A stretch of 38,400 bases of DNA from CAZGUG01 sp964529035 (lineage in GTDB: Bacteria > Bacillota > Clostridia > Ch29), in NCBI GenBank assembly GCA_964529035.1, contig CAZGUG010000014.1, forward strand, positions 1 through 38,400, given 5' to 3'. The notes below the pieces were generated by a model, which saw nothing but the letters and a program-made list of their open reading frames with translations, was not told the origin of the DNA and did not search any database. Positions 1 to 6,925 of the stretch are shown one piece after another; the stretch's first letter is position 1; each line of letters starts with the position of its first letter. The position numbers were made by a program, and so were the translations under genes.

Positions 1-326
1 GTCTTTGCTATGTCTTCTATATAGTCGGATCCCCTTGGCACAAGTTCCGACCTGTCTATGCTTTCAAGGCTGTCCCGCTCCATGCTTCTAATTTCCCTGA
101 ACTGCTGCGCAGCCAGTGCTAGAAATGTAACCGCCGTATATTCTTTTTCCGCAAGGGCCGGCACAGCTATTGCCCCGAGGGCGGATGCAATTACTCCCAG
201 CACCATATGGGTAACGTAGCCCCTCGGAAAACTGGGATACTGCCTGTAGTCCGCCCTCAAAAGCAGAAGCCGTCCAATGCTTCCCACGGCTATACCCGAA
301 AGCAAGATACGACTGTATAATTCCAT
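1..326 (-). CDS. YIEGIA-family protein, 3' end cut by window edge
   Basis: The first 108 codons of a minus-strand gene are visible; the rest lies outside the window. The N-terminal part has hydrophobic stretches near residues 4-22 and 40-60, so it is probably a membrane protein. Near residues 102-107 it reads YIEDIA, one residue away from the hexamer that names the YIEGIA family (PF14045), a Firmicute family I know mainly from spore formers. The ATG lies 4 bases after the stop of the spoIIP-like gene, with GAAGG as a modest ribosome binding site, so the two are probably cotranscribed. The molecular function is unknown. The family call rests on the motif and the sporulation-gene neighbours. 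Confidence 0.75.
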   Translation of the reverse strand, partial: MELYSRILLSGIAVGSIGRLLLLRADYRQYPSFPRGYVTHMVLGVIASALGAIAVPALAEKEYTAVTFLALAAQQFREIRSMERDSLESIDRSELVPRGSDYIEDIAK

Positions 327-329
327 GGT

Positions 330-1445
330 TTAACCTTCGCCGTCCCTTTTGTTTCTTCTGGCAAGAAAACTGCCGAATTCCCTCCTGGCAAACCCTTTTA
401 TCTTGGATTTTATCTCTTTCCCTCCTGTGCTTAGAAAGAGATAGGCCAGCCCCCCGATACCGGCCACTGCAACCAGCCACAGTATGCCGGAGCCCGACCC
501 TTCGCTGCTTTCCTTTTGTCCCTGCACCCGTTCGCCCCGGGCCGTTTGTCCCCCGTACAGGGCCTTTGTTACAATTTCCGCGAAAATTTCGGCGCTGTTT
601 TCCGCCCTTTCCCTAGTATGCTCATGGGTACCGAATTCAAACAATAGAACCCTCGGAGCAAGGTCCTGGTTGTAGTTGCCCCTTGCGTAGAATATATCCT
701 TCACGAACCCCGGATGTGTCTTGTCGGATATGGCTTTAATCTTCCTGGCCAGCTCTTCGTTGGCCTTCAGGTTCTGGTTCCTCCGGCCCAGTACAATCCG
801 CACCTTTGCCGCAGGAGTATCGTTTACAGTGTGCAAATAATGCTCCTTGGGCACCGCGTCCCTGTGTATGTCGAACAAGGCATCCGGTCCTTCCTGCAGC
901 AGCCGTACGGCAGTTCTCCGGGAACGGACGTAGGAGTTGGCATCGTGGGGCTCGTGGGTAGTTTTGCTGATTATTGTTTCAACTCCATGCCTGTTAAAAC
1001 CCTTTTTGAAAGACTCCCCGACTTTAACTATTCCGCCTTCTCCCGGCTTGCTGTCGGTACCGTCGGTTGGCACGTAGGACTCCGCATTGTGGCTGAAATA
1101 AAGGCCCACCTTTCTGTCATCCCTTGCCACAGAAAGGGTCTCGGTTACGAATATTTCGTCTATCTCGGGCATTTTAACATCCTCAACAAAGTTTGCATAG
1201 GCTTTTTTGTTGTCGCTGTCAACCTCCACTACTTCGTACATTTTATTGTCGGTACTGTGATACTTGTCTCCCACATCAACTTCCCACGAGGTCACAAAGA
1301 TTTCATCTTCGGTGTCCTTTTCCAAGACGGTAAAGTATCCACGGCCGCTGTGTTCAAACCCTCGGGTGTCAGCATACACTGCGGTGCTAATCGACAAAAG
1401 TATTATCAAAACCGTGAAAGCAAACCCCGTTCTTTTATTCTTCAT
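330..1445 (-). CDS. spoIIP: Stage II sporulation protein P family (SpoIIP-like) peptidoglycan hydrolase
   Basis: SpoIIP is the amidase/endopeptidase of the SpoIID-SpoIIM-SpoIIP complex that remodels septal peptidoglycan during engulfment. This 371-residue protein has a signal/anchor at about 7-25 and a SpoIIP catalytic domain at about 110-300. Visible motifs are the SHNAESY block (His119), DIHRD (His194), GRRNQN near 220-225, and LLFEFGTH (Glu270), all at spacings expected for the family. A second hydrophobic segment at about 321-340 is followed by a basic tail, so the protein could be anchored at both ends; the B. subtilis protein has only an N-terminal anchor. Its start overlaps the end of the DUF1614 gene by 11 bases, suggesting translational coupling. 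It may be a paralogue rather than the main SpoIIP. Confidence 0.88.
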   Translation of the reverse strand: MKNKRTGFAFTVLIILLSISTAVYADTRGFEHSGRGYFTVLEKDTEDEIFVTSWEVDVGDKYHSTDNKMYEVVEVDSDNKKAYANFVEDVKMPEIDEIFVTETLSVARDDRKVGLYFSHNAESYVPTDGTDSKPGEGGIVKVGESFKKGFNRHGVETIISKTTHEPHDANSYVRSRRTAVRLLQEGPDALFDIHRDAVPKEHYLHTVNDTPAAKVRIVLGRRNQNLKANEELARKIKAISDKTHPGFVKDIFYARGNYNQDLAPRVLLFEFGTHEHTRERAENSAEIFAEIVTKALYGGQTARGERVQGQKESSEGSGSGILWLVAVAGIGGLAYLFLSTGGKEIKSKIKGFARREFGSFLARRNKRDGEG

Positions 1446-2130
1446 CCATATCCCCGCCGTTTCTTTGCATTTTGTCTTTGTTTTTCACAAATTCGCCGTC
1501 CTCAAAGGCCATATCCTTTTTGTCGGTTCCACCCTGAATTTTTTCCCTGGTCTCCCCGACAACCTCCGCCAGGACCACTGCAAAAACCCCGGCTATTACT
1601 GTGGCGTCAAAGGCACCGGCACCGCCGAATACCGTTCTGCCGGGACTGCCGGTATACCAGTTGACCACCGCCTGCGTAAGGTCGCTCAGAATGATTGCCA
1701 TTATACCCGCAATAAAGGCGGACCTTCTTGACCTGCCCAGCAGATAGGCGATTCCTCCGCCTATCAGTGCATACAGGTAGAAATAATTCATAAACTGGTT
1801 CTCCTCGGGACCGGCGGGCAAAAATTTGCTGAGACCGTAAACAGCCGCCCCTGCAGCTATCGCGCCAACAACTGCCCTTAATCTCTCCCTGGCAGTCCCC
1901 GCCTTAATAAAAAGGTATACCGCCAGAGCTATCGGTATCAGTGCCCCTCCAATGTTAACGGCTATGTTGTCTGTAATGCCTATATCAGGTATGAAGGTTC
2001 CGATAAGCATCGCCGCTATTACCATTAGGGCACCGCCGTCTGTAAGCCTAAGCCTGTCCAGCACCCTATGGGCAACCCCGAGCAGTATAAGCACTGAAAC
2101 AAACACCAATATTATCAAACCTACCGGCAT
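1435..2130 (-). CDS. DUF1614 family membrane protein
   Basis: This is a 231-residue integral membrane protein with about seven hydrophobic segments (roughly 3-22, 34-50, 56-76, 84-104, 113-131, 137-160 and 170-190) and a charged C-terminal tail of about 35 residues. The GGAGAFDA motif near residues 168-175 and the overall layout match DUF1614 (PF07758), a family of unknown function in Firmicutes. A good ribosome binding site (GAGGTG) precedes the ATG. The gene overlaps the downstream spoIIP-like gene by 11 bases, and a YIEGIA gene follows, so a role in sporulation or cell-envelope remodelling is a reasonable inference, but nothing in the sequence shows a reaction. Confidence 0.8.
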   Translation of the reverse strand: MPVGLIILVFVSVLILLGVAHRVLDRLRLTDGGALMVIAAMLIGTFIPDIGITDNIAVNIGGALIPIALAVYLFIKAGTARERLRAVVGAIAAGAAVYGLSKFLPAGPEENQFMNYFYLYALIGGGIAYLLGRSRRSAFIAGIMAIILSDLTQAVVNWYTGSPGRTVFGGAGAFDATVIAGVFAVVLAEVVGETREKIQGGTDKKDMAFEDGEFVKNKDKMQRNGGDMDEE

Positions 2131-2229
2131 TTTCTCACCTCATTTTCAATAATTTCAGTATTTAGACTTCCCTCGCCCGAAAAAATCTATTCATGGCTGA
2201 GCTGCCGCAGGTACATATGCTATTTGCTG

Positions 2230-2268
2230 CAAAAAATAAGGCCTTCGATTATTAGCCCCATGAATCGA
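2230..2268 (-). terminator. Possible terminator after pgeF
   Basis: A 7-bp stem (TTCGATT / AATCGAA, loop of 12) lies 28 bases beyond the pgeF stop. On the minus strand it is followed by GGCC and then a T-rich run. The gap between stem and T-run makes it a weak candidate. Confidence 0.35.
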
Positions 2269-2295
2269 AAACCGGTGCCAAATGTGCATATTTCA

Positions 2296-3108
2296 CTAAA
2301 CCAACTGCATAAGGGCGGCAAGGCTTCCCGTTTTCTTGCCTTCCCTTCTGTAGGAATAAAACAGTTCGCCGTTACACCTGGTGCAGTATCCGCAGTTTGT
2401 TATGTTCTCCATTTTTATTCCGTGTTCGCATAATATGGCCATATTTGTTTGCTGCAGATCCAACAGATATTTACCCTTTCCCAGGGGTACCGTCACATCC
2501 CTCCAGGACTTGAAGCTGTCTTTAAGCTTTGATATCACAGGCGTGTCCACTTCATAACACTCCCTGCATATTGACGGCCCTATCCCGACAAGTATGTCTT
2601 CGGGCTTTGAGCAAAAGGTTTTTTGCATTTCCTTTGTTGTTTCGGCTGCAATCCCCGTAGCGGTACCCTTCCATCCGGCATGGGTCAGTCCGATTGCTTT
2701 TGTGTTAGGATCCAGGAAGAAAAGAGGTACACAGTCAGCATAAAATGTAACAAGGGTCACCTGCCTTGCATCTGTAACAAGCCCGTCGGTGTTTGTTATA
2801 TCCGAAGCCCTCCATATCCCCTTGCCTGCATCCTCAGGGGTCACACTGCGTATCCTTTTGCCGTGTACCTGGTGGGACAGCACCAGGCTCTCCTTTTGTA
2901 TTGCCAGTACGCTGCTAAGTTTTTCAAAGTTTTTTATCACGTTTTCCCGCCTGTCCGGTCTTGAAAACCCCAGGTTCAGGCCCCTGACTTCCCCTTCGCT
3001 GAAACCGCCCACCCTTGTGGTGAAGCAGTGTTTTGTAAGATTCGTATCGTCAAAGGATGGTATGGTTAGATATACCAACCCATCCCGGTCATGTCTGTTA
3101 AACTTCAT
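2296..3108 (-). CDS. pgeF: PgeF/YlmD/YfiH family (multicopper-laccase-like) protein
   Basis: The 270-residue protein matches the PgeF/YfiH/LACC1 family. Members act as purine nucleoside hydrolase/phosphorylases and oxidoreductases in vitro. In E. coli the protein has been linked to removing wrongly incorporated L-Ser from peptidoglycan precursors, which would suit a neighbour of wall genes. The zinc-site residues are all present: His79 in SHQVHG, Cys126 in YADCVP and His143 in THAGWKG. I chose the ATG at 3108: AGGAGG lies inside the end of nrdR at proper spacing and nrdR stops one base upstream. A longer reading frame exists but would overlap nrdR by about 100 bases and its extra residues are out-of-frame nrdR sequence. 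Confidence 0.92.
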   Translation of the reverse strand: MKFNRHDRDGLVYLTIPSFDDTNLTKHCFTTRVGGFSEGEVRGLNLGFSRPDRRENVIKNFEKLSSVLAIQKESLVLSHQVHGKRIRSVTPEDAGKGIWRASDITNTDGLVTDARQVTLVTFYADCVPLFFLDPNTKAIGLTHAGWKGTATGIAAETTKEMQKTFCSKPEDILVGIGPSICRECYEVDTPVISKLKDSFKSWRDVTVPLGKGKYLLDLQQTNMAILCEHGIKMENITNCGYCTRCNGELFYSYRREGKKTGSLAALMQLV

Positions 3109-3109
3109 T

Positions 3110-3586
3110 TTATTCCTCCACCGTTTCGAAAGGCTCTTTGTCCAGCAGTTTGTTGAGCTCCTCCATGAAGGTATTGATATCCTTGAACTGCCGGTATACA
3201 GAAGCAAACCTTACGTAGGCCACTTCATCCAGTTCCTTCAGCCTTGACATAATTATTTCTCCTATGGTTTTGCTGCTGATTTCCTTCTCGGAGATATTAT
3301 ATAGTTTCTTTTCAACCCCATCTGCAACACCTATAAGCTCTTCCATGGAAATCGGCCTTTTTTCGGTGGCCTTGATTATCCCGTTGAGTATCTTTTCCCT
3401 GTTAAAGCTTTCCCGTCTGCCGTCCTTTTTAACCACCATAAGGGGCAGTCGTTCTATTTTTTCATAAGTGGTAAACCTCCTGCAGCACTCACCGCACTCC
3501 CTCCTCCGGCGTATGGTATAGCCTTCGTCGGCGGGACGGGAATCCACAACCTTTGTATCATAACTGCCGCAAAAAAGACATCTCAC
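3110..3586 (-). CDS. nrdR: Transcriptional repressor NrdR
   Basis: NrdR represses ribonucleotide reductase genes when its ATP-cone domain binds (d)ATP. The 158-residue protein, about the usual length, has an N-terminal zinc ribbon with Cys3, Cys6, Cys31 and Cys34 (MRCLFC and CGECC, then the conserved RFTTYE) and an ATP-cone at about 49-139. It is tightly coupled to pgeF (one base between stop and start). No clear NrdR box was seen in the window, so its targets lie elsewhere. The order ylmC-nrdR-pgeF after sigG is a familiar clostridial arrangement. Confidence 0.97.
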   Translation of the reverse strand: MRCLFCGSYDTKVVDSRPADEGYTIRRRRECGECCRRFTTYEKIERLPLMVVKKDGRRESFNREKILNGIIKATEKRPISMEELIGVADGVEKKLYNISEKEISSKTIGEIIMSRLKELDEVAYVRFASVYRQFKDINTFMEELNKLLDKEPFETVEE

Positions 3587-3664
3587 TTTCTCAGTCCCCC
3601 TATCATACCTGTCGGTGTTTGTAAAAATTATATTATATATTGCCGGCCTTTACCAGACGTATAT

Positions 3665-3922
3665 TCACTCCTTTTCCATTTCGATGGTCTCTCTGAATTC
3701 GACCAGCACCACGTCTATACCGATGTTTACTATATCCTTCCATGGTATCATCAAATCGTTTTCGCGGCCGAAAAAACTTAAAAACCTGTTTGTTCCGGGA
3801 ATTAGCAGAGCCTCAACCCTTCCTTCCTCCAAGTTCACCTCAATATCGGATATAGGTCCTAAGTTCCTGCCCTCCTTAAGCGTTATGACATCCTTTTCAG
3901 CAAGGTCGGAAGTCCTTATCAT
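3665..3922 (-). CDS. ylmC: YlmC/YmxH family sporulation protein (PRC-barrel)
   Basis: This 85-residue protein has the PRC-barrel-like fold signature of the YlmC/YmxH family (MIRTSDL at the start, GRNLGPISDIEV near 18-29). The family is common next to sigG in spore formers and its exact role is unknown. I chose the ATG at 3922 because AAAGGTGG lies 8 bases upstream; a GTG four codons earlier would overlap that binding site. It sits alone between the sigG terminator and nrdR, with a sporulation-type promoter candidate just upstream, so forespore or mother-cell expression is plausible. Confidence 0.85.
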   Translation of the reverse strand: MIRTSDLAEKDVITLKEGRNLGPISDIEVNLEEGRVEALLIPGTNRFLSFFGRENDLMIPWKDIVNIGIDVVLVEFRETIEMEKE

Positions 3923-3953
3923 GACGTGCACCACCTTTATATTATTTCTTAAT

Positions 3954-3981
3954 TAATATGTGGGACAAGGGGTATTTATGC
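3954..3981 (-). promoter_or_regulatory. Candidate sporulation-sigma promoter of ylmC
   Basis: On the minus strand GCATA (3981-3977) is followed after 16 bases by CATATTA (3960-3954), resembling the sigma-G/sigma-E consensus (GMATA ... CATnnTA), about 32 bases before the start codon. The spacer is one or two bases shorter than usual for sigma-G. TTGTCC with a more distal TAATAT is a weaker sigma-A alternative. Confidence 0.35.
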
Positions 3982-4054
3982 CAGTGAAAAGCACATGTCG
4001 CTGCTGTCGGCCTAAAACCCACGGTTTTTTCATCTTTATATATTTTTTTGCACG

Positions 4055-4090
4055 ACAAAAAGACGGCCCATGCAGACAAGCATAACCGTC
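4055..4090 (-). terminator. Terminator after sigG
   Basis: Minus-strand hairpin with an outer stem GACGG/CCGTC and an inner ATGC/GCAT, followed directly by a T-run, 12 bases past the sigG stop. Confidence 0.7.
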
Positions 4091-4102
4091 CCTTATGAAT
4101 TT

Positions 4103-4876
4103 TTACATGTGTTTTCTCATATGGTTAAGAGCAGACTTCTCAAGACGTGATACCTGGGCCTGGGAGATGCCTATTTCCTCTGCCACTTCCATCTGGGTCC
4201 TGCCCTCGAAAAACCGCAGGTTTAGTATGAGTTTTTCCCTGTCGTTCAGTTTTCTCATTGCCTCCCTCAGGGCTATCCCTTCCAGCCACACTTCGTCGGA
4301 ATTCTTCTCGTCCTTCACCTGGTCCATGACGAATATGGCATCCCCGCTGTCGTGGTATATGGGTTCGAACAGCGAGACCGGGTCCTGTATCGCATCCAGG
4401 GCGAAAACCACCTCTTCCCTTGGCATGTCAAGCTCCTTGGATATTTCGGATATTGTGGGTTCCTTGGAATGCTTGTTTATAAGCTGGTCCCTGACCTGAA
4501 GCGCCCTGTATGCTATATCCCTCAAAGAACGGCTCACCCTTATGGAATTGTTGTCCCTTAAATATCTTCGTATCTCCCCTATTATCATTGGAACCGCATA
4601 GGTGGAAAATTTGACGTTCTGGCTCAAATCGAAGTTGTCTATCGCTTTTATGAGGCCCACGCACCCCACCTGGAACAGATCGTCCAGGTATTCCCCCCTG
4701 TTGTTAAATCTTTGTATAACGCTTAATACGAGCCTCAGATTACCCTTTATGAACTTCTCCCGGGCATTCTTGTCTCCCGCATGCATTTTTTTAAAAAGGT
4801 CCCTCATTTCCTCGTTTGTCAGCACCGGAAGCTTGGAAGTATTTACTCCGCATATTTCTACTTTGTTCACATGCAT
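4103..4876 (-). CDS. sigG: RNA polymerase sporulation sigma factor SigG
   Basis: Sigma-G directs late forespore transcription. The 257-residue protein is near-collinear with B. subtilis SigG: the N-terminal NKVEICGV motif, region 2 (NLRLVLSVIQRFNNRGEY, then DDLFQVGCVGLIKAIDNFD), and a region 4 helix-turn-helix near 225-250 (QMEVAEEIGISQAQVSRLE). I chose the ATG at 4876, preceded by AGGGTGG; a GTG six codons upstream has no binding site and the conserved N-terminus begins right after this Met. It stands as its own unit between the sigE terminator and its own terminator, with a sigma-F-like promoter candidate upstream, as expected for a forespore regulator. Confidence 0.97.
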   Translation of the reverse strand: MHVNKVEICGVNTSKLPVLTNEEMRDLFKKMHAGDKNAREKFIKGNLRLVLSVIQRFNNRGEYLDDLFQVGCVGLIKAIDNFDLSQNVKFSTYAVPMIIGEIRRYLRDNNSIRVSRSLRDIAYRALQVRDQLINKHSKEPTISEISKELDMPREEVVFALDAIQDPVSLFEPIYHDSGDAIFVMDQVKDEKNSDEVWLEGIALREAMRKLNDREKLILNLRFFEGRTQMEVAEEIGISQAQVSRLEKSALNHMRKHM

Positions 4877-4913
4877 GCGTCCACCCTCTTCCACTGATAA
4901 TCTGGCATATTTG

Positions 4914-4942
4914 ATTATTCCACCCGCCGGATTCTTTTATAC
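4914..4942 (-). promoter_or_regulatory. Candidate sigma-F/sigma-G-type promoter of sigG
   Basis: Minus-strand GTATA (4942-4938), then 16 bases, then GGAATAAT (4921-4914), resembling the forespore consensus GYATA-N15/16-GGnnAnAnT with one clear mismatch. It lies between the sigE terminator and the sigG start, where a forespore promoter is expected. Confidence 0.4.
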
Positions 4943-4944
4943 AT

Positions 4945-4970
4945 GAAAAAACTGCCTTTATTACGGCAGT
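4945..4970 (-). terminator. Terminator after sigE
   Basis: Perfect 6-bp stem ACTGCC/GGCAGT with an 8-base loop, followed on the minus strand by six T. It also has a short T-run on the plus side. It separates spoIIGA-sigE from sigG. Confidence 0.8.
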
Positions 4971-5034
4971 TTTAATTAATCTGCTTACCGGCTCTTTTAA
5001 AAAAGCAGCCAATGCTTATAGATTGAAATGTCTT

Positions 5035-5769
5035 TTAAACCATGCGGCTAATTTCCTTTTTCAGCCTTTTAATAATCCGTTTTTCCAGCCTTGAGATATA
5101 GGACTGGGATATGCCCAGCAAATCCGCCACCTCTTTCTGGGTTCTCTCCTGTCCTCCGTCCAGCCCGAACCTCAGCCTCATTATTCTTTTTTCCCTTTCG
5201 CTCAGCTTCCTCATGGCAAGCCCCAGTAATTCCCTATCCACTTCCTTCTCCAGGCATTTGAATATTATATCGTTCTCGGTACCCAGTATATCCGAAAGCA
5301 GCAGTTCATTCCCGTCCCAGTCTATGTTCAGCGGTTCGTCAAAGGATATTTCCGCCTTCAATTTGCTGTTTCTCCTTATGTACATGAGTATTTCATTCTC
5401 TATGCATCTGGAAGCATAGGTCGCAAGCTTTATCTGCTTGTCGGGGTCAAAGGTGTTCACCGCCTTGATAAGGCCTATTGTACCTATTGATACCAAATCT
5501 TCCACACATATGCCGGTGTTTTCAAACTTTCTGGCAATGTATACCACCAGCCTCAGGTTTCTTTCAATAAGTATGGTCTGTACCGATTTCTCGCCTTCCT
5601 TAAGCCTTGATACAAGGTAGCTTTCTTCATCCGCACTTAACGGAGGAGGCAGTGCTTCGCTGCCCCCGATATAATAGATGCTTTTAGGCGGGAAAAACCG
5701 TATATAGGAAAAAAGTCTCAATATATATAAATGTATAATAAGCCTCCAACGACGCAGTATTAAAAGCAC
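5035..5769 (-). CDS. sigE: RNA polymerase sporulation sigma factor SigE precursor
   Basis: Sigma-E is the first mother-cell sigma factor. It is made as inactive pro-sigma-E, tethered to the membrane by an N-terminal pro-sequence that SpoIIGA removes. The pro-region here is residues 1-30 (hydrophobic and basic), and the conserved processing neighbourhood YYIGGSEALPPP begins near residue 32. Regions 2 and 4 follow the B. subtilis protein closely (NLRLVVYIARKFENTG; DEPLNIDWDGNELLLSD; GISQSYISRLEKRIIKRL at the C-terminus). The start is GTG: AGGAGGG lies six bases upstream, overlapping the spoIIGA stop, so the protease and its substrate are translationally linked. Confidence 0.97.
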   Translation of the reverse strand: MLLILRRWRLIIHLYILRLFSYIRFFPPKSIYYIGGSEALPPPLSADEESYLVSRLKEGEKSVQTILIERNLRLVVYIARKFENTGICVEDLVSIGTIGLIKAVNTFDPDKQIKLATYASRCIENEILMYIRRNSKLKAEISFDEPLNIDWDGNELLLSDILGTENDIIFKCLEKEVDRELLGLAMRKLSEREKRIMRLRFGLDGGQERTQKEVADLLGISQSYISRLEKRIIKRLKKEISRMV

Positions 5770-5780
5770 AGGTTTCCCTC

Positions 5781-6662
5781 CTATTTAAACAAATCCGGGT
5801 TCAGCAAAGCGGTATACTCTCCGTTCTCGGACAGGGGCCTTGTATGAACCGCCACTATTACTTCTTCCAGGCATCTGTTTCCGATAAATACCTGGTCCGC
5901 CTTAAAGCCTAACATCATACCCTTTTCCTTGCCAAGGGAACTGTAGGGAATAAGCCTCAGCCTTGAAACCCAATCAGCCTCCTTAAACCCCTTGTAAACT
6001 CTTTCAAGGTCGTCCTCGAGGTTTTCCTCGAAAATTTCCCTGATTTTTTCGTGAAGCAGCTCCTTCACCGCAGAGTACTGTACTATCATTACCGGGTAGT
6101 TGGTTATTGGATCGTAAAGCTCATTGCCGGTGTCAAGCAGTCCCACCATATCCACCGATTTGTCCCCCAAACGGATGGTAAGGTCCTGGTGCAGCGACCT
6201 TCTTTCCAGAAGGTTGTAAAGCGGTATCAGGCAGATCCTGAAAATCACAACGGTGACAGCTCCGGCTCCTATGAGTATTGTCCAGGGAATGCCTTCAATA
6301 AGGAATACTCCGCCCGGAGTAACGGCACCCGTATTGGTAAAATAAAAAAGTCCCAGCACGGCACCGCCGAGGATAAAGGAAACCAGGTAAAACACAGCCA
6401 GCTGCTTTACAAACTCTCTGAACCGCTGGGGAGTGAAGGCAATTATTATAATAAGAAATGACAGCAGTACCTTCATTGCCATTGAATACAATACCCTGTA
6501 CCCCGGGAAAAAAATCAAAAGTGCGTATAATGCACCCACCGTAGCTGCAGCAAGCCTTTTTATCCTGCTGGTGTCGGCCTTTACGGCCGCGGATGTCAGC
6601 CATAGGATAAGATAGTTCATAAGAATGTTTTCCGCCAGCAGTATATCTACATAAATATCCAT
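5781..6662 (-). CDS. spoIIGA: Sigma-E processing aspartic peptidase SpoIIGA
   Basis: SpoIIGA is the septal-membrane aspartic protease that cleaves pro-sigma-E after SpoIIR signals from the forespore. The 293-residue protein has about five membrane segments in the first 150 residues (roughly 5-23, 36-54, 60-77, 88-108 and 125-148). The C-terminal protease domain carries the active-site motif LLDTGN (Asp177), as in retroviral-type dimeric aspartic proteases. The ATG is preceded by CGGGGGTTG. It is directly followed by sigE, its substrate, and is probably driven by the Spo0A-type promoter described at 6745-6790. Confidence 0.96.
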   Translation of the reverse strand: MDIYVDILLAENILMNYLILWLTSAAVKADTSRIKRLAAATVGALYALLIFFPGYRVLYSMAMKVLLSFLIIIIAFTPQRFREFVKQLAVFYLVSFILGGAVLGLFYFTNTGAVTPGGVFLIEGIPWTILIGAGAVTVVIFRICLIPLYNLLERRSLHQDLTIRLGDKSVDMVGLLDTGNELYDPITNYPVMIVQYSAVKELLHEKIREIFEENLEDDLERVYKGFKEADWVSRLRLIPYSSLGKEKGMMLGFKADQVFIGNRCLEEVIVAVHTRPLSENGEYTALLNPDLFK

Positions 6663-6744
6663 ATCAACCCCCGGAAAGCGGCCTTCTTCCCCGATACAAA
6701 CTTCATATTACAATAACTATTCACCGTCCTTTGCTTGTATGAAT

Positions 6745-6790
6745 ATTATAACCTAATTCCTGCCAAAATTTTGTCGTTTGGTGTGCCGAC
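6745..6790 (-). promoter_or_regulatory. Candidate Spo0A-activated spoIIG promoter with 0A-like boxes
   Basis: On the minus strand a perfect -10 TATAAT (6750-6745) lies 21 bases from ACGACA (6777-6772), which matches TTGACA at 4 of 6. The unusually long spacer resembles the B. subtilis spoIIG promoter (22 bases). On the opposite strand two imperfect copies of the 0A core TGnCGAA overlap and follow the -35: TGTCGTT at 6772 and TGCCGAC at 6784, 12 bases apart. The assignment is by analogy. Confidence 0.5.
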
Positions 6791-6840
6791 CAAACCGCAA
6801 ACATTCCCTTTTGCTTTGCATAATTCTCCAATATAATTGT

Positions 6841-6876
6841 AAAAGGGATGCGAAATTCGTTTAGAATTTGCATCCC
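6841..6876 (-). terminator. Terminator after ftsZ
   Basis: Long hairpin: outer stem GGGATGC/GCATCCC, inner stem AAATTC/GAATTT with one bulged base, 5-base loop, followed by four T on the minus strand. It marks the end of the dcw operon. Confidence 0.8.
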
Positions 6877-6925
6877 TCAATGTTCCGGTTACCGTCGGTG
6901 GATTACCGCAGCCCTCAGCTTTTAT

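Noticed and set aside
714..1664. Long plus-strand open frame opposite the spoIIP-like gene
   Set aside because: It is antisense to a gene with clear family motifs, has no ribosome binding site and no recognisable domain; a shadow frame.
3109..3207. N-terminal extension of pgeF into nrdR
   Set aside because: The extra residues are out-of-frame nrdR sequence without similarity to the family, and a strong binding site precedes the internal ATG.
4877..4894. GTG start six codons upstream for sigG
   Set aside because: No ribosome binding site, and conserved SigG N-termini begin near the downstream ATG, which has AGGGTGG before it.
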